Below the pieces are notes generated by a model that had not been told where the DNA came from, searched no databases, and saw only the letters and a list, made by a program, of their open reading frames with translations. From Chloroflexota bacterium (GTDB lineage Bacteria > Chloroflexota > Anaerolineae > Anaerolineales > Villigracilaceae), in NCBI GenBank assembly GCA_016195815.1, contig JACPYX010000018.1:306509-370508 (forward strand): a DNA stretch of 64,000 nt. Reading direction: 5' to 3'. Of this stretch, positions 14,943 through 23,269 are shown piece by piece; positions within the stretch are counted from its first letter, which is position 1, and each line of letters begins with the position of its first letter. The translations under genes and the position numbers were made by a program.

Positions 14943-16040
14943 ATGCCAGCAGCAACCCAAAAGAAAGCCAGTAAGCCAAAAACAAAAACTGCGGCCGCCA
15001 GGAAAACCGCGAAAACCAAACCTGTGGCCGAAGAAACCCAACAGGAACTTATCGCTGAAGAAGTTGAAGTCTCTCCAGCGCTGCCGCCTGCTCCCGTTGC
15101 GAAGTTGAAGAAGACGGAGCGGCCGTCTTCTAATGCGATTCGGCCCATCAGAGAGCAATTCGATTTGAACTTAATTGTCCTCGCTGGCAGGGTCCGTTCC
15201 GTGTGGGGCAATAAGACAGATGTGTTTGCCCGCCTTTCCGTTTCGCACAGAGGCAGGTTGATCGAGGACGACGATGCGCTCTCATCGTATGTCACGCTGC
15301 GCATCGCGGACGGCATGGTCGCCGGAACGCCGATCTCCATCCAGCCTGGCGAAGCGTTGAGAGTGCAGGGCTATCTTACGCACAGGGAGTACAGCGAAAC
15401 GCTCCGCAAATTCCTGGATGACGCGCACTCGATAAACTTCCTTGACCTGGTTGATCCGTCGGATTTACCGTCCTGGCGTTCGCTTTCCTTCAAACGCCAG
15501 AACGCAGTGATGAACGTATTGTCAATGTCGCTCCTGGATCAGGACTGCCAGACTCTTGCGCATTTTGGCGAGGCGGCCCAGCAGGAGGATCGGGTTCTCA
15601 ACCGCGCGAATGTGGAAGGGATTGTCGCCCGTGTGTGGGAGTATCGCCATAATGAAGGCGTAGACATTTTTACCCGCCTGGCAGTGTACGATGAACACAC
15701 CCCTCTGGATGCAAAACGCGATGGAAACTATGGACGACCCCGGCGGCTGGCGCATTACGTTACCGTCCGCTTCCCCTGCGGAAAAACGTCCTCCGGTTTT
15801 CCAGTTCGCTTAAGTCCCGGCGCGCGCGTCCGCGTGAGCGGAGAACTGCGCGATAAAGGCCAGGCCGTTACTTTGCGCGAGGAATTATTGAGAACGGGAA
15901 TGCCAGCCGTCGCGGAGATGATGGGGCGCGTGTCGAATGCGGAGCGCATGTCCGAAATCAAGAATACGCAGGAGAGTCTTCACATTCTCGCGGACGCAGT
16001 GATCGTTTACTCGGCAAGCGGCGGATCCAGAAACAAATAA
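14943..16040 (+). CDS. double OB-fold (SSB-like) protein
   Basis: A 365-residue protein. Residues 1-60 are a Lys/Ala/Pro-rich tail (KKASKPKTKTAAARK). Two similar domains follow. The first begins LNLIVLAGRVRSVWGNKTDVF and the second ANVEGIVARVWEYRHNEGVDIF. Each then has a RLxVxxxxR stretch and a strand set ending in a (P)G(E/A)xxRVxGxL motif, as in single-strand-binding proteins (xxVxLxGRL and VxGxL). It probably binds single-stranded DNA for the recombination set. The SSB-like call rests on motif spacing only. Confidence 0.6.
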   Translation: MPAATQKKASKPKTKTAAARKTAKTKPVAEETQQELIAEEVEVSPALPPAPVAKLKKTERPSSNAIRPIREQFDLNLIVLAGRVRSVWGNKTDVFARLSVSHRGRLIEDDDALSSYVTLRIADGMVAGTPISIQPGEALRVQGYLTHREYSETLRKFLDDAHSINFLDLVDPSDLPSWRSLSFKRQNAVMNVLSMSLLDQDCQTLAHFGEAAQQEDRVLNRANVEGIVARVWEYRHNEGVDIFTRLAVYDEHTPLDAKRDGNYGRPRRLAHYVTVRFPCGKTSSGFPVRLSPGARVRVSGELRDKGQAVTLREELLRTGMPAVAEMMGRVSNAERMSEIKNTQESLHILADAVIVYSASGGSRNK

Positions 16041-16234
16041 GAATTTGTTCATCCTCCCGGCGTGAAGCGCCCAGCCAGGCTCGCGGCCTGGCGGAGGATT
16101 TGCCCTAACGGGCGGCAGGCGCTTCTCCTTTCTTTTCTCCTCCTTTCAACCGCCTTCTGGATGAGCAGGCATCACACCCCGCTCATCCTTTAGGCGAGTC
16201 TCTTAGGAGGCGATAGCCAGGCGAGGTGTTTGTC
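16041..16234 (+). other. non-coding, hairpin-rich stretch
   Basis: No credible gene. It contains a GGATGAGC/GCTCATCC stem (16159-16188, followed by TTT), a probable terminator for the OB-fold gene, and several shorter inverted repeats in pyrimidine-rich sequence. Confidence 0.5.
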
Positions 16235-16263
16235 GGGAGTGACTATCTGTCACTCCCTCTTTC
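16235..16263 (+). terminator. perfect 9-bp hairpin with TCTTTC tail
   Basis: GGGAGTGAC and GTCACTCCC enclose a 5-base loop and are followed by TCTTTC, the same pyrimidine tail seen after other cassette genes. It directly abuts the tRNA-like structure at 16262. Confidence 0.6.
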
Positions 16264-16330
16264 ATCCCGAACAGTCCTGCGGGTATTCGACGCAGGGCGG
16301 GTGTGCCGGGTTCGATCCCCGGCGGGATGA
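16262..16330 (+). ncRNA. tRNA-like structure lacking a D-arm (TLS1)
   Basis: TCATCCCG (16262-16269) pairs perfectly with CGGGATGA (16323-16330), an 8-bp acceptor-like stem. Next to it is a canonical T-arm: CCGGG, loop TTCGATC, CCCGG (16306-16322). An anticodon-like arm CCTGCG/CGCAGG with a 9-base loop lies at 16276-16296. Only 6 bases join the acceptor to this arm, so there is no D-arm. No CCA is encoded. A CTGGGACA/TGTCCC(C)AG hairpin follows at once. Confidence 0.6.
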
Positions 16331-16582
16331 CTGGGACAGTCTCGATTGTCCCCAGAAGAAAATAAATCCTTACAGACATCACAGAAGAAAGGCTGCGTCA
16401 GTCAATTGCTCGCACCTGGCTTGCATTCTCGATGCTTCTCATTCTTCTGTTCAACCGTGAGTTTTTATTCTCTTCTGAAAAATGGGCTATTCGTCCCTTT
16501 TCTGGCGCTTTGCGCCGTGTGTTGCAGGGTGGCCTGTCGGTCCCTGCGCACAAATTCCAAAATCCCATGAGGTAAAAAGTTT
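16331..16582 (+). other. non-coding leader of the lipoprotein gene
   Basis: About 250 bases with an imperfect hairpin at 16331-16355 and nothing else recognisable. A GAGGTAAAA ribosome-binding site lies just before 16583. Confidence 0.4.
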
Positions 16583-17230
16583 ATGAAACGCTTCTCCATG
16601 CTCGCTATCCTTGTGCTGGCCACCCTGCTTCTGTCTGCGTGCGCGCCGCAAGGGGCGCCCACTCCATCCCTGGCAGAACTGCAAGCGACCGCGCTGGCCG
16701 ACGCTCAGGCGAAAGTTGCCTTGACTGCTGCGTCAATCCCGACCGCTACACAAATACCGCCAACGCCGATTCCCCCGACAGTTGCGCCTCCGCTTGCGAT
16801 TGAGCCAACTCTCACGCCGGTTGTTCTCCAGCCCGTTGCGCCGACCCAGCAGGTCATCGTAGTTTCCTCCGCTACAAAACCGGCTGACGGAGGAGGCAAC
16901 ACGTCCGTCTCTTCTTCGGGAAACCCGTGCAGCGGCCCGATCAGTAAAGTGAAGGGGCCGAAAGTTGACATCACTTTTGCGGCGAAGATCAAAGGCACGG
17001 TCTCGCTATATTTCTACGGTTACAAAACTGCTTTCGGCTGCGGTTACGGCAGTGTGACGCTGGCAACCGGCGAGAGCACAACCGTTGCCGTCCCCGCAGG
17101 CTGCTACGATTTCTACGGCTGGGTTAACGGCCCCAAAGCATCCACTCCCAAGGGATATGGATGTTTCCAGCAGAATGCCCCAAAGATGGTGACGATCCGT
17201 CCCGACGACATTGTAATAACCAGTCCTTAG
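16583..17230 (+). CDS. secreted lipoprotein
   Basis: A 215-residue protein with a lipoprotein signal (MKRFSMLAILVLATLLLSAC) whose LLSAC lipobox predicts lipidation at Cys20. A Pro/Thr-rich spacer (TPIPPTVAPPLAIEPTLTP) leads to a compact C-terminal domain with several Gly, Cys and aromatic residues (KTAFGCGYGSVTLATGES, GCYDFYGWVNGP). Family not recognised. In a single-membrane cell it would sit on the outer face of the membrane. It is flanked on both sides by tRNA-like sequences. Confidence 0.75.
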   Translation: MKRFSMLAILVLATLLLSACAPQGAPTPSLAELQATALADAQAKVALTAASIPTATQIPPTPIPPTVAPPLAIEPTLTPVVLQPVAPTQQVIVVSSATKPADGGGNTSVSSSGNPCSGPISKVKGPKVDITFAAKIKGTVSLYFYGYKTAFGCGYGSVTLATGESTTVAVPAGCYDFYGWVNGPKASTPKGYGCFQQNAPKMVTIRPDDIVITSP

Positions 17231-17250
17231 AATACCAGGCCAGGATGACA

Positions 17251-17295
17251 TCCCGCCAAGCTGGATGGGTATTGGGTTCGAGTCCCAACGGGACA
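17251..17295 (+). ncRNA. degenerate tRNA-like structure (TLS2)
   Basis: A canonical T-arm (TTGGG, loop TTCGAGT, CCCAA at 17272-17288) is followed by CGGGACA. Only the inner five bases (CGGGA) pair with an upstream TCCCG (17251-17255). The interior is just 16 bases. It may be a remnant of a structure like TLS1 or of a tRNA 3' end. Confidence 0.4.
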
Positions 17296-17487
17296 TATTG
17301 CGCGACCAGCAAATCGGAAGCTGTCTGTTGTCTCCAAAATGAGACGACGCCCGTTCCGGCCCGCACGCACGCTCGTTGACAACCGGCTTTTGCTGGTCGA
17401 GAGACGCCACGCGGATAAACAGCGGCGCAACGCGAGGCAACTCCGCAGGGAGAAGTTTGCCAGGTTGGAGTGAAATTCTCCGCCAAA
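17296..17487. other. non-coding stretch between TLS2 and the integrase 3' end
   Basis: No credible gene on either strand and no other feature seen. Confidence 0.4.
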
Positions 17488-17524
17488 AGAGAGGCGGTTT
17501 CTTCGCCCCGCCTCTCTTTCTTTT
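17488..17524. terminator. bidirectional hairpin terminator
   Basis: AGAGAGGCGG (17488-17497) pairs with CCGCCTCTCT (17508-17517), followed by TTCTTTT. It lies downstream of the recombinase gene on the other strand and can serve both strands. Confidence 0.65.
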
Positions 17525-17535
17525 CGTCATCTGAT

Positions 17536-18618
17536 TCACGCCGCTTCTGCATGGTCCAGCAGGGATGCGGCCTTCTCGATCTCGCCTTCCCCTGGCGCGC
17601 CGTATTTCGACGCAGTCTTCACAGAATGCCCCAGCATCTTCGCGCGCGTCTCAATGTCAACTCCAGCCTGGCGCAGCATAAAAGCGCAGGTGTGGCGCAG
17701 AACGTGCGGTGTCACCGGCTCCTCGATGCCAGCGCGCTGCCCGGCTTCGGCGGTCATGTCCTGCATGGCGCGTATTGAAAGCCGCTCGCCTGGTTTTCCG
17801 CGCAGGCGCACGAACAACGGTTGATCCTTATTGCTGTTGATCCCCAACTCCTCGCGCAGTTCCAGCCATTTCTGCAATGCCCTGCGCGCGGGGAGGGGAA
17901 TGGATGTGTAGCGTTCGCGGAACCCCTTGCCTTTGCGGATATGAAGCGTCCCCGATTTCTCTTTCAGTTCGATATCGCCGAGGTTGAGATTGTGCGTTTC
18001 ATCTACGCGCGGACCGGCATAGATCATCAGGAATACGATGGCGCGGTCGCGCACGAGACGATTCTTTGCGTCCGCGATGACGTTCTCTTCGACGCCTTTG
18101 GAGCGCTTGCGTTTTGTAATCAAGCCAAGAAGCCAGGGCTGCTGGAACGCCGCCTCGAAGCGCGACCGCTGTTTATCGCTCAAGCCTCTCGGCTCAGGCT
18201 CGACCTTTCCGGGCAGGCGCAGGCCGTTCACAGGTTCGTGATCAATGGCTTTGGCCGCTTGCAGGAATCGAGTGAAGGCGCGCAGGGACGCCACTTTGCG
18301 GAGTACAGTGGCATTCTCGACCGTTCTCTCCAGATAGCCGATATAGTCCTGGATGAGTTTCTTGTTCAGCGAGAACGGATCGATACGCAGTGAAGCGATG
18401 GTAAGAGGTTCGCCCTCGGTCTGCTCCCACCAGGTCAGGAAGCCGCCGACATCATGCACATAGCCCCGGATCGTATTCTCCGATGCGCCTGCCCTCACGC
18501 GTGAGGGCAGGGGAGCGGCGTTCAGGTAATTCTCGAAGGAGGCGAGGATGGTGTTGCCTCCGGGAGTCGTCATTATTTTGCCCTGGCCCAAATGGTTAGA
18601 CATTATCAGGGATGTCAT
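17536..18618 (-). CDS. tyrosine recombinase/integrase
   Basis: A 360-residue protein. The start at 18618 has AGGAGAT upstream. It has an N-terminal SAM-like core-binding domain and a C-terminal catalytic domain. The Arg is in YAGPRVDET, the Lys in RKGKGFRER, the HxxR in HVLRHTC, then LGHS, with the nucleophilic Tyr probably in KTASKYGAP. All catalytic residues appear present, so it may be active. The gene start overlaps the HepT-like gene by 23 bases, tying it to the toxin-antitoxin pair. It may belong to a nested smaller element. Confidence 0.85.
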   Translation of the reverse strand: MTSLIMSNHLGQGKIMTTPGGNTILASFENYLNAAPLPSRVRAGASENTIRGYVHDVGGFLTWWEQTEGEPLTIASLRIDPFSLNKKLIQDYIGYLERTVENATVLRKVASLRAFTRFLQAAKAIDHEPVNGLRLPGKVEPEPRGLSDKQRSRFEAAFQQPWLLGLITKRKRSKGVEENVIADAKNRLVRDRAIVFLMIYAGPRVDETHNLNLGDIELKEKSGTLHIRKGKGFRERYTSIPLPARRALQKWLELREELGINSNKDQPLFVRLRGKPGERLSIRAMQDMTAEAGQRAGIEEPVTPHVLRHTCAFMLRQAGVDIETRAKMLGHSVKTASKYGAPGEGEIEKAASLLDHAEAA

Positions 18619-18955
18619 TGCAGATCTCCTGTATTTGTTTCTCCAGTACGCGCAAGTCCTTTTGAATAACTCGCCAAGCTATCTCAACATCCACGCCAAA
18701 ATACTCGTGAGTGATGATGTTGCGCATATCTGCGATTCTCCGCCACTCGATTTGAGGGTGATTGGTTTTGACTTTTCTCGGCATTTGTCGGCAGGCTTCG
18801 CCGATAATCTCAAGATTCCTAAAAACGGCGTGCAGGGTCTTGCGGTCACGCTCCAATTCCTCTGAAGAGTTTACGCCGCTTGTGAATTCATGGATGTCTG
18901 CGATGGCCGTCAAGATGTCATCGAAGTAAAAACGAGGGCTACGGCGCGATGGCAT
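18596..18955 (-). CDS. HepT-like HEPN toxin (DUF86)
   Basis: About 119 residues; ATG 18955 follows AGGAGG. The HEPN motif R(x4)HxY is visible as RNIITHEY, the RNase site of HepT toxins, where the Tyr is the target of AMPylation by MntA. It overlaps the upstream nucleotidyltransferase gene by 17 bases and the downstream recombinase gene by 23 bases. Together with its partner it forms a MntA/HepT type VII toxin-antitoxin system. Confidence 0.82.
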   Translation of the reverse strand: MPSRRSPRFYFDDILTAIADIHEFTSGVNSSEELERDRKTLHAVFRNLEIIGEACRQMPRKVKTNHPQIEWRRIADMRNIITHEYFGVDVEIAWRVIQKDLRVLEKQIQEICNDIPDNV

Positions 18956-19262
18956 AGAGATCCTCCTGAACATAAGGCATCATGCGAGGCTTGATTGCTT
19001 TTTCCCTCACCAGATCAATTTTCCTGCCCAGCAAATCCTCGAGGAAAAATTTCAACCCGAAGTAGTTGTCAATGTCGAGGGTCGAAAATTCAACCAGAAC
19101 ATCCACGTCGCTGCGTCGGCGAAGTTGATCTCTGGCCGCCGACCCGAAAAGCCCCAAACGAGCGACCCGGAAGGATTTGATTTCCTCCTTATGCTTTATG
19201 AGCCGCCGAACGATCTCAGCTCTATTCTGAACAGGGGGCAGTTTCTTTATTTGTTTTGTCAT
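18939..19262 (-). CDS. MntA-like nucleotidyltransferase antitoxin
   Basis: About 107 residues; ATG 19262 is chosen for its CAGGAG upstream. The nucleotidyltransferase signature GSAARDQLRRRSDVDVLVEF is complete (GS followed by DxD). Such MntA proteins inactivate HepT by transferring AMP to its HEPN motif tyrosine. First gene of a three-gene overlapping set with hepT and the recombinase. Confidence 0.82.
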   Translation of the reverse strand: MTKQIKKLPPVQNRAEIVRRLIKHKEEIKSFRVARLGLFGSAARDQLRRRSDVDVLVEFSTLDIDNYFGLKFFLEDLLGRKIDLVREKAIKPRMMPYVQEDLYAIAP

Positions 19263-19349
19263 CCGATTTCTCTCCTGTTTGATTTTACGAAGTGAGAATG
19301 ACATCATCCTGACTTCGTTTTGGTGGGTTATCAGCATGGAATATACCAG

Positions 19350-19383
19350 ATCACTGCGTACAATGCAAGTTATACGCAGTGAT
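19350..19383. promoter_or_regulatory. 10-bp inverted repeat upstream of the MntA/HepT genes
   Basis: ATCACTGCGT (19350-19359) and ACGCAGTGAT (19374-19383) are perfectly complementary with a 14-base spacer, about 90 bases before the mntA-like start. It could be an operator or part of an IS remnant. Confidence 0.4.
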
Positions 19384-19512
19384 AATAGCAAGCAAAATTG
19401 CCTCTGGAAAGGCATCTTTGATGAGAAAAATCAATTGCACTCATGCAAGCGTTTGGCATGGCGCTGTGCCGGAACCTGCTGAAATGCTCTGTGGCCTGCA
19501 CCTGCGGCTTCA

Positions 19513-19836
19513 ATGTCGTTTGTCCAGTATGTGGATATAGAACTGATTGTGGTCAAGTTACCAGAAGCCAAGAAAGGATTTGTGCTTTTGCCGAGACGCT
19601 GGGTTGTCGAGCGCAGTTTCGCATGGACATCACGCTTCCGTCGCTTGGCTCGTGATTTCGAGAGACTGCCCGAAACTTTCCGCAGCCTTCACTTTCTGGC
19701 GTTTGCCACCCTGATGTTACAAGCTTTTGTCAAAACCATTGCTCATGTCCTTTCAAAGTGCATAACAGGTTCTAGAAATAGTCGAGATCATATTGAATTC
19801 CTTGTTGCATTTTCGGCGGCAGTGGGGGGGAAATAG
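19513..19836 (+). pseudogene. 3' fragment of an IS5-like transposase
   Basis: The frame encodes only the C-terminal part of a DDE transposase: [26 protein letters not shown] then [14 protein letters not shown], the conserved Glu-containing end of IS5-group (IS427-like) enzymes. No N-terminal half is present upstream. The adjacent intact IS982 copy probably landed beside this remnant. Confidence 0.7.
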
Positions 19837-19862
19837 AGCCTTTTGTTGCCTTTGAACCAATA

Positions 19863-20870
19863 GGGTCTTATGCTAGTTGACAAGAAGTCCTCAAGCGTGA
19901 TATTGGAGTTTCTGCTCAAAGAAACCAAACACGCGAGAGGACGCTCCAATGATAAACGACTTCAACGATTTTTGCACTTGGATGTACGCAGTGACAGATG
20001 ATATTTGGCTCAAAATTGCTCCATTTTTCAAACGTCCAGGTCCACCGCCAGAGTGTCCAGACAGCGAATTACTGGCGATGGCGTTGATTGGCGAATGTCG
20101 CGGCTGGGATGTGGAAACGGAAATGCTCAGTCATTGGCAGGAGCATCGAGACTTGTTTCCCGTCATTCCGAGCCAAAGTCGCTTTAATCGTCGTCGGCGC
20201 GGCCTCATGCAGGCCTTCAATCTCATTCGACGAGTAGTACTCCAATGTTTGGATGTTGCACAGGATCGCCAGTGTATTATTGACAGCCTGCCACTTCCAG
20301 TGGTTCAGTTTCATCTGGTGCCTTCTTCCTCGTCCAGCGGCAGTTGGAAAGCAAACGGCTCTACATTTGGCAAAGTGCCATCCAAGAAGCAGACGATTTT
20401 TGGATACAAGTTGCACTTGCTGATTGCCATGAATGGTGTCATCCTTGACTTTGAACTTGCGCCTGCCAATCAATACGACTTGGAGGTTGGCTTTGAAATC
20501 CTTTCTGAACATACTGACGTGCAAGTCTTGGGCGATAAAGCCTATATCAGTGCGGCCAAAGCTGCCCACTTATGGCAGCAGAACCGAATTGAACTCAAAA
20601 CCATCCCTCGCCGCAATCAACAAAAGCAATTGCCACGTGCTGTGCAGCGTCTTTTCAATTCTATTCGCCAGATGATTGAAACTGTGAACGCACAACTCTC
20701 CAATCAATTCAAGATTGAGATCAATCATGCACATACCTTTTGGGGCTTATGTACTCGCCTCTACACCAAACTCGCTGCGCATACGTTGTGCATCTTCATT
20801 AATCGTTTGCTCGGCAAGCCTGCCTTCCTCCAAATCAAGGCTTTGGCTTTCCCGATTTAGCATAAGTCCC
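19863..20870 (+). mobile_element. IS982-family insertion sequence, complete
   Basis: Terminal inverted repeats GGGTCTTATGCTA (19863-19875) and TAGCATAAGTCCC (20858-20870) flank one transposase gene. CAATA occurs immediately outside both ends (19858-19862 and 20871-20875), a probable target duplication. The length of about 1008 bp fits the family. Confidence 0.8.
19949..20860 (+). CDS. IS982-family transposase
   Basis: A 303-residue protein within the IS. CIIDSLPLPV holds the first catalytic Asp, LGDKAYISAAK the second, and the later RQMIETVNAQLSNQF region the Glu, as in IS982 DDE transposases. The frame is intact, so the copy may be active. The C-terminal coding sequence runs into the right inverted repeat. 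Confidence 0.83.
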   Translation: MINDFNDFCTWMYAVTDDIWLKIAPFFKRPGPPPECPDSELLAMALIGECRGWDVETEMLSHWQEHRDLFPVIPSQSRFNRRRRGLMQAFNLIRRVVLQCLDVAQDRQCIIDSLPLPVVQFHLVPSSSSSGSWKANGSTFGKVPSKKQTIFGYKLHLLIAMNGVILDFELAPANQYDLEVGFEILSEHTDVQVLGDKAYISAAKAAHLWQQNRIELKTIPRRNQQKQLPRAVQRLFNSIRQMIETVNAQLSNQFKIEINHAHTFWGLCTRLYTKLAAHTLCIFINRLLGKPAFLQIKALAFPI

Positions 20871-20878
20871 CAATAGTG

Positions 20879-21256
20879 TTAGCCATTCTTCTCGAAATAC
20901 TCTACGCCTTCGATGTCCTTGAAATGCGCATCCTGTGTCCACAAAATCGCATCGTTGGCGCGGCAAGTGGCAAGGATGATGCTGTCTGCCATTGCCAGTT
21001 TCAACTCTACTGAAATTTGCGCCGCTTCGATGGCAATCTGGCGATCCAGTTCGATCTCGCGCCCATAGGACATGATCCCGATCGCCTGCAAGGCATCTTC
21101 TTCACCCTTGTCCAGAAGAAGGCGTTTGAACACTTCATAGATGCAGATGGAGGGAACCAATAAGCGTTCCAGATCCTGAATCGGCTGAATGAAAGATTTG
21201 GAGTTTGGTCCCTTTGCAAAATATTCCACCCAGCCTGATGAATCAACGATGTTCAT
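20879..21256 (-). CDS. VapC-like PIN-domain toxin
   Basis: A 125-residue protein. MNIVDSSGWVEYFAKG holds the first acidic residue of the PIN nuclease site, ELKLAMADSIILATCR the middle acidic residues and TQDAHF the last. It would cleave RNA, typically tRNA, when free. Its start overlaps the stop of the AbrB-type antitoxin gene (TAATG). The IS982 copy ends 8 bases beyond its stop. Confidence 0.85.
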   Translation of the reverse strand: MNIVDSSGWVEYFAKGPNSKSFIQPIQDLERLLVPSICIYEVFKRLLLDKGEEDALQAIGIMSYGREIELDRQIAIEAAQISVELKLAMADSIILATCRANDAILWTQDAHFKDIEGVEYFEKNG

Positions 21257-21471
21257 TAGCGCTCCTCATCCTTTTCCTCGCGGATGTTGTTGGCATCTAT
21301 TCCTTTGAACATTCCCAGCCCATCTTTAATGGACGGCACGATCACCAATCGAATGCTCTTTTGATAGGGAATGAACATGATCTTCTGGCCGGGCTTCAGC
21401 TTGAACTGTTTCCGAACTTCCAGCGGGATCACGATCTGATATTTTGGCGAGATGGTAGTCAGGGCTTGCAT
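21256..21471 (-). CDS. VapB-like AbrB-fold antitoxin
   Basis: A 71-residue protein with the SpoVT/AbrB swapped-hairpin sequence (ALTTISPKYQIVIPLEVRKQF, then LKPGQKIMF). The acidic, Arg-rich tail (NNIREEKDEER) would wrap the toxin. It lies just upstream of and overlaps the PIN toxin gene. AbrB antitoxins normally repress their own promoter. Confidence 0.83.
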   Translation of the reverse strand: MQALTTISPKYQIVIPLEVRKQFKLKPGQKIMFIPYQKSIRLVIVPSIKDGLGMFKGIDANNIREEKDEER

Positions 21472-21570
21472 TTTTTACGTCTCCTCTATCGAACACGAAT
21501 CGTAAAATGATTATATCACCAGCCAATTGAATATCTTCCCCTGACGGCATCGCCATTCCCGGCGGGACTG

Positions 21571-21657
21571 AGACTTGACACGCTGGCCGTCGCCATCGCA
21601 GGTAAAAGCCGCGTTCGTAAAGATTGGCGGAGGCGGCGGCACTGTTGCGGTGGGCTT
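21571..21657 (-). pseudogene. Rhs core remnant
   Basis: On the minus strand, PTATVPPPPPIFTNAAFTCDGDGQRVKS resembles the segment TPVPTLFANATFVYNGDGARVKS of the large Rhs protein further right. It is a short leftover of a third Rhs copy beyond the second immunity gene. Confidence 0.6.
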
Positions 21658-21691
21658 CAGCACATTCCTCAGAAATATCAAGAACAACGAA

Positions 21692-22237
21692 TCATTTACA
21701 ATCGGGTATCCAATCCAAACAACCAGTTTGAAAATACTTATCAAACGCTTCATCGGGTGTTTGCCAATCAGGGTTTTGAATACCTAATGTTTGAATGTAC
21801 TGGTCAAACTCATCCTCTGCCTGGAAACCCTTCGTGATATTTTTGCCGGGGACAATCACAAACCAATGATAATAATTGTTCTGAATATAAGCGTTAGCCT
21901 GCTTATCAACATACGAGGAATACGCCATAATGACTCCATTTTGCACTGAAAATTTTTCTAATTCCACAACACTAGAATAAGGATATTCTGCGTCGCTGTT
22001 AGGAATTTGAATCCATATAGTAGTGTTCCCTATTCCTAAATCCCATGGAGAAGACGATCTATCGCGCGTCGCGGTAATTGGTTTGATTATCGGAAGGCGA
22101 ACCGCAGGGGCATATTCATCATCTTTGTAGTTTTGGTAGAAGTTATAGAACGGATCAGAGTAATGACCGGCAGGACCGCAACTCGTCAAAAAACTGACAC
22201 TGAGTAAAATCATGATACAAAAAACTGTTTTTTTCAT
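21692..22237 (-). CDS. lipoprotein, probable immunity protein for an orphan Rhs toxin
   Basis: A 181-residue protein with signal MKKTVFCIMILLSVSFLTSC and an LTSC lipobox. It is homologous to the protein at 24814-25329, sharing DPFY near the start, a HWF(V/I)I(V/I)P core and the C-terminus (T)GCLDWIPDCK. It follows the orphan Rhs C-terminus by 36 bases, the usual toxin-immunity order. A lipidated immunity protein implies that the toxin is blocked outside the cytoplasm. Confidence 0.72.
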   Translation of the reverse strand: MKKTVFCIMILLSVSFLTSCGPAGHYSDPFYNFYQNYKDDEYAPAVRLPIIKPITATRDRSSSPWDLGIGNTTIWIQIPNSDAEYPYSSVVELEKFSVQNGVIMAYSSYVDKQANAYIQNNYYHWFVIVPGKNITKGFQAEDEFDQYIQTLGIQNPDWQTPDEAFDKYFQTGCLDWIPDCK

Positions 22238-22273
22238 ATGTGTCCTATAAATCTGCTTGGCATCAAGGTATTA

Positions 22274-22954
22274 TTACCTACATCGATTGCATGGATTGTT
22301 CCACTCAGCAGTAATTGGAACTTGTGATTTTGCATTAAGCCATCCATAGTAAATGGGATATGAAAGAGTGGCTCCTATGTTATATTCCCAGTAGTGAGAT
22401 CTTTGGTGGTTATTCCAATCCGGTAGATAGTCAAATTGATCTTTGACTTTCCATGTGGTTGAGATCTTTCCGTCTGCGGAAACTGTCGTATTGGTGGCAT
22501 AAAGAGTCGCCGAGTGAACCATAAGGAAGGCTGGGTTTTGCGTTAGTAAGCCAATAGCATAGTTCCTGCTAGGACCGTTTGCGGTGAAATTACCATCGAA
22601 ACCATCTTCAGTTTTATGACCAGCATAATCACTTGGAATAGAGAAAGCCTTGTTACCGTATCTTGGGTCGTTTTTTATGTCGGCAACTATTCTACCTTCT
22701 GCATCTTGGACGCTTGGATCATTTTGCAGGCTTTGAAGACCCTCACCTGTGATATTCGCGTGATCTGCATGATTCACAGCTAGCCTCATGAGTTCCCAGA
22801 TATTTGAGGCATTGTTGCCATTTGGTTGATATATCGCTGTTAGTATACCTGTGCCAACCGCAACACCGAAATAACCTGGGTTCAGCAACAAAAATAACCA
22901 GGATGGATCGTGCCCTGTCGGGTCATTATATCGAACAGGATTATTATTTGCATG
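22274..22954 (-). pseudogene. orphan Rhs C-terminal toxin tip
   Basis: The frame begins with a core-end remnant (ANNNPVRYNDPTGHDPSW) at about 22954 and continues into a 200-residue tip related to that of the full Rhs protein (HANITGEGLQSLQNDPSVQ against HTNITGDALESIERDPAVI; NDPRYG against SDPRYG; DYLPDW against DLTPDW). A stop codon lies just before the core-end remnant, so no shell is attached. It is a displaced toxin cassette kept together with its immunity gene. Confidence 0.72.
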
Positions 22955-23269
22955 TTAGCATCTGAACACCCTGGCCGCTAGGTTGGGTGGGTGTTGAAAG
23001 CCAAGGCCTTCTGGTGGATAATGATTTCGGTGAGTGAACGGAACGTTTCCACCGGGGCGTGACGTTGGGGCCAGCCGTCTTTGCTTATGGGATTTCGTTT
23101 TTTGGAAAGCCCGCGCGCGTGTTTGGCCGCCCGTTCGGATCCGCTCACCTGAGATGTCCTTCGGCTTTGCTCAGGACAAGCTCGTATCCGTGTGTGATGT
23201 CCCGCTCCCAAAAGAACGCGCCCGGCCTGGCTGGCCAGGCTTTGCCAGAGCGTGAAAAAGGAGACAGTC
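22955..23269 (+). ncRNA. IS110 left-end non-coding region, candidate guide RNA
   Basis: No gene. It lies directly upstream of the IS110 transposase, where the IS110 group encodes its bridge RNA. Short hairpins are present (GCCTGG ctgg CCAGGC near 23226-23241). A widespread repeat-like stretch with GTCCTTCGGC and GCTCAGGAC lies near 23155-23180. Exact RNA limits cannot be set. Confidence 0.35.

Noticed and set aside
17821..18393. 190-codon plus-strand frame
   Set aside because: Lies wholly antisense within the tyrosine recombinase gene, whose catalytic residues are intact.
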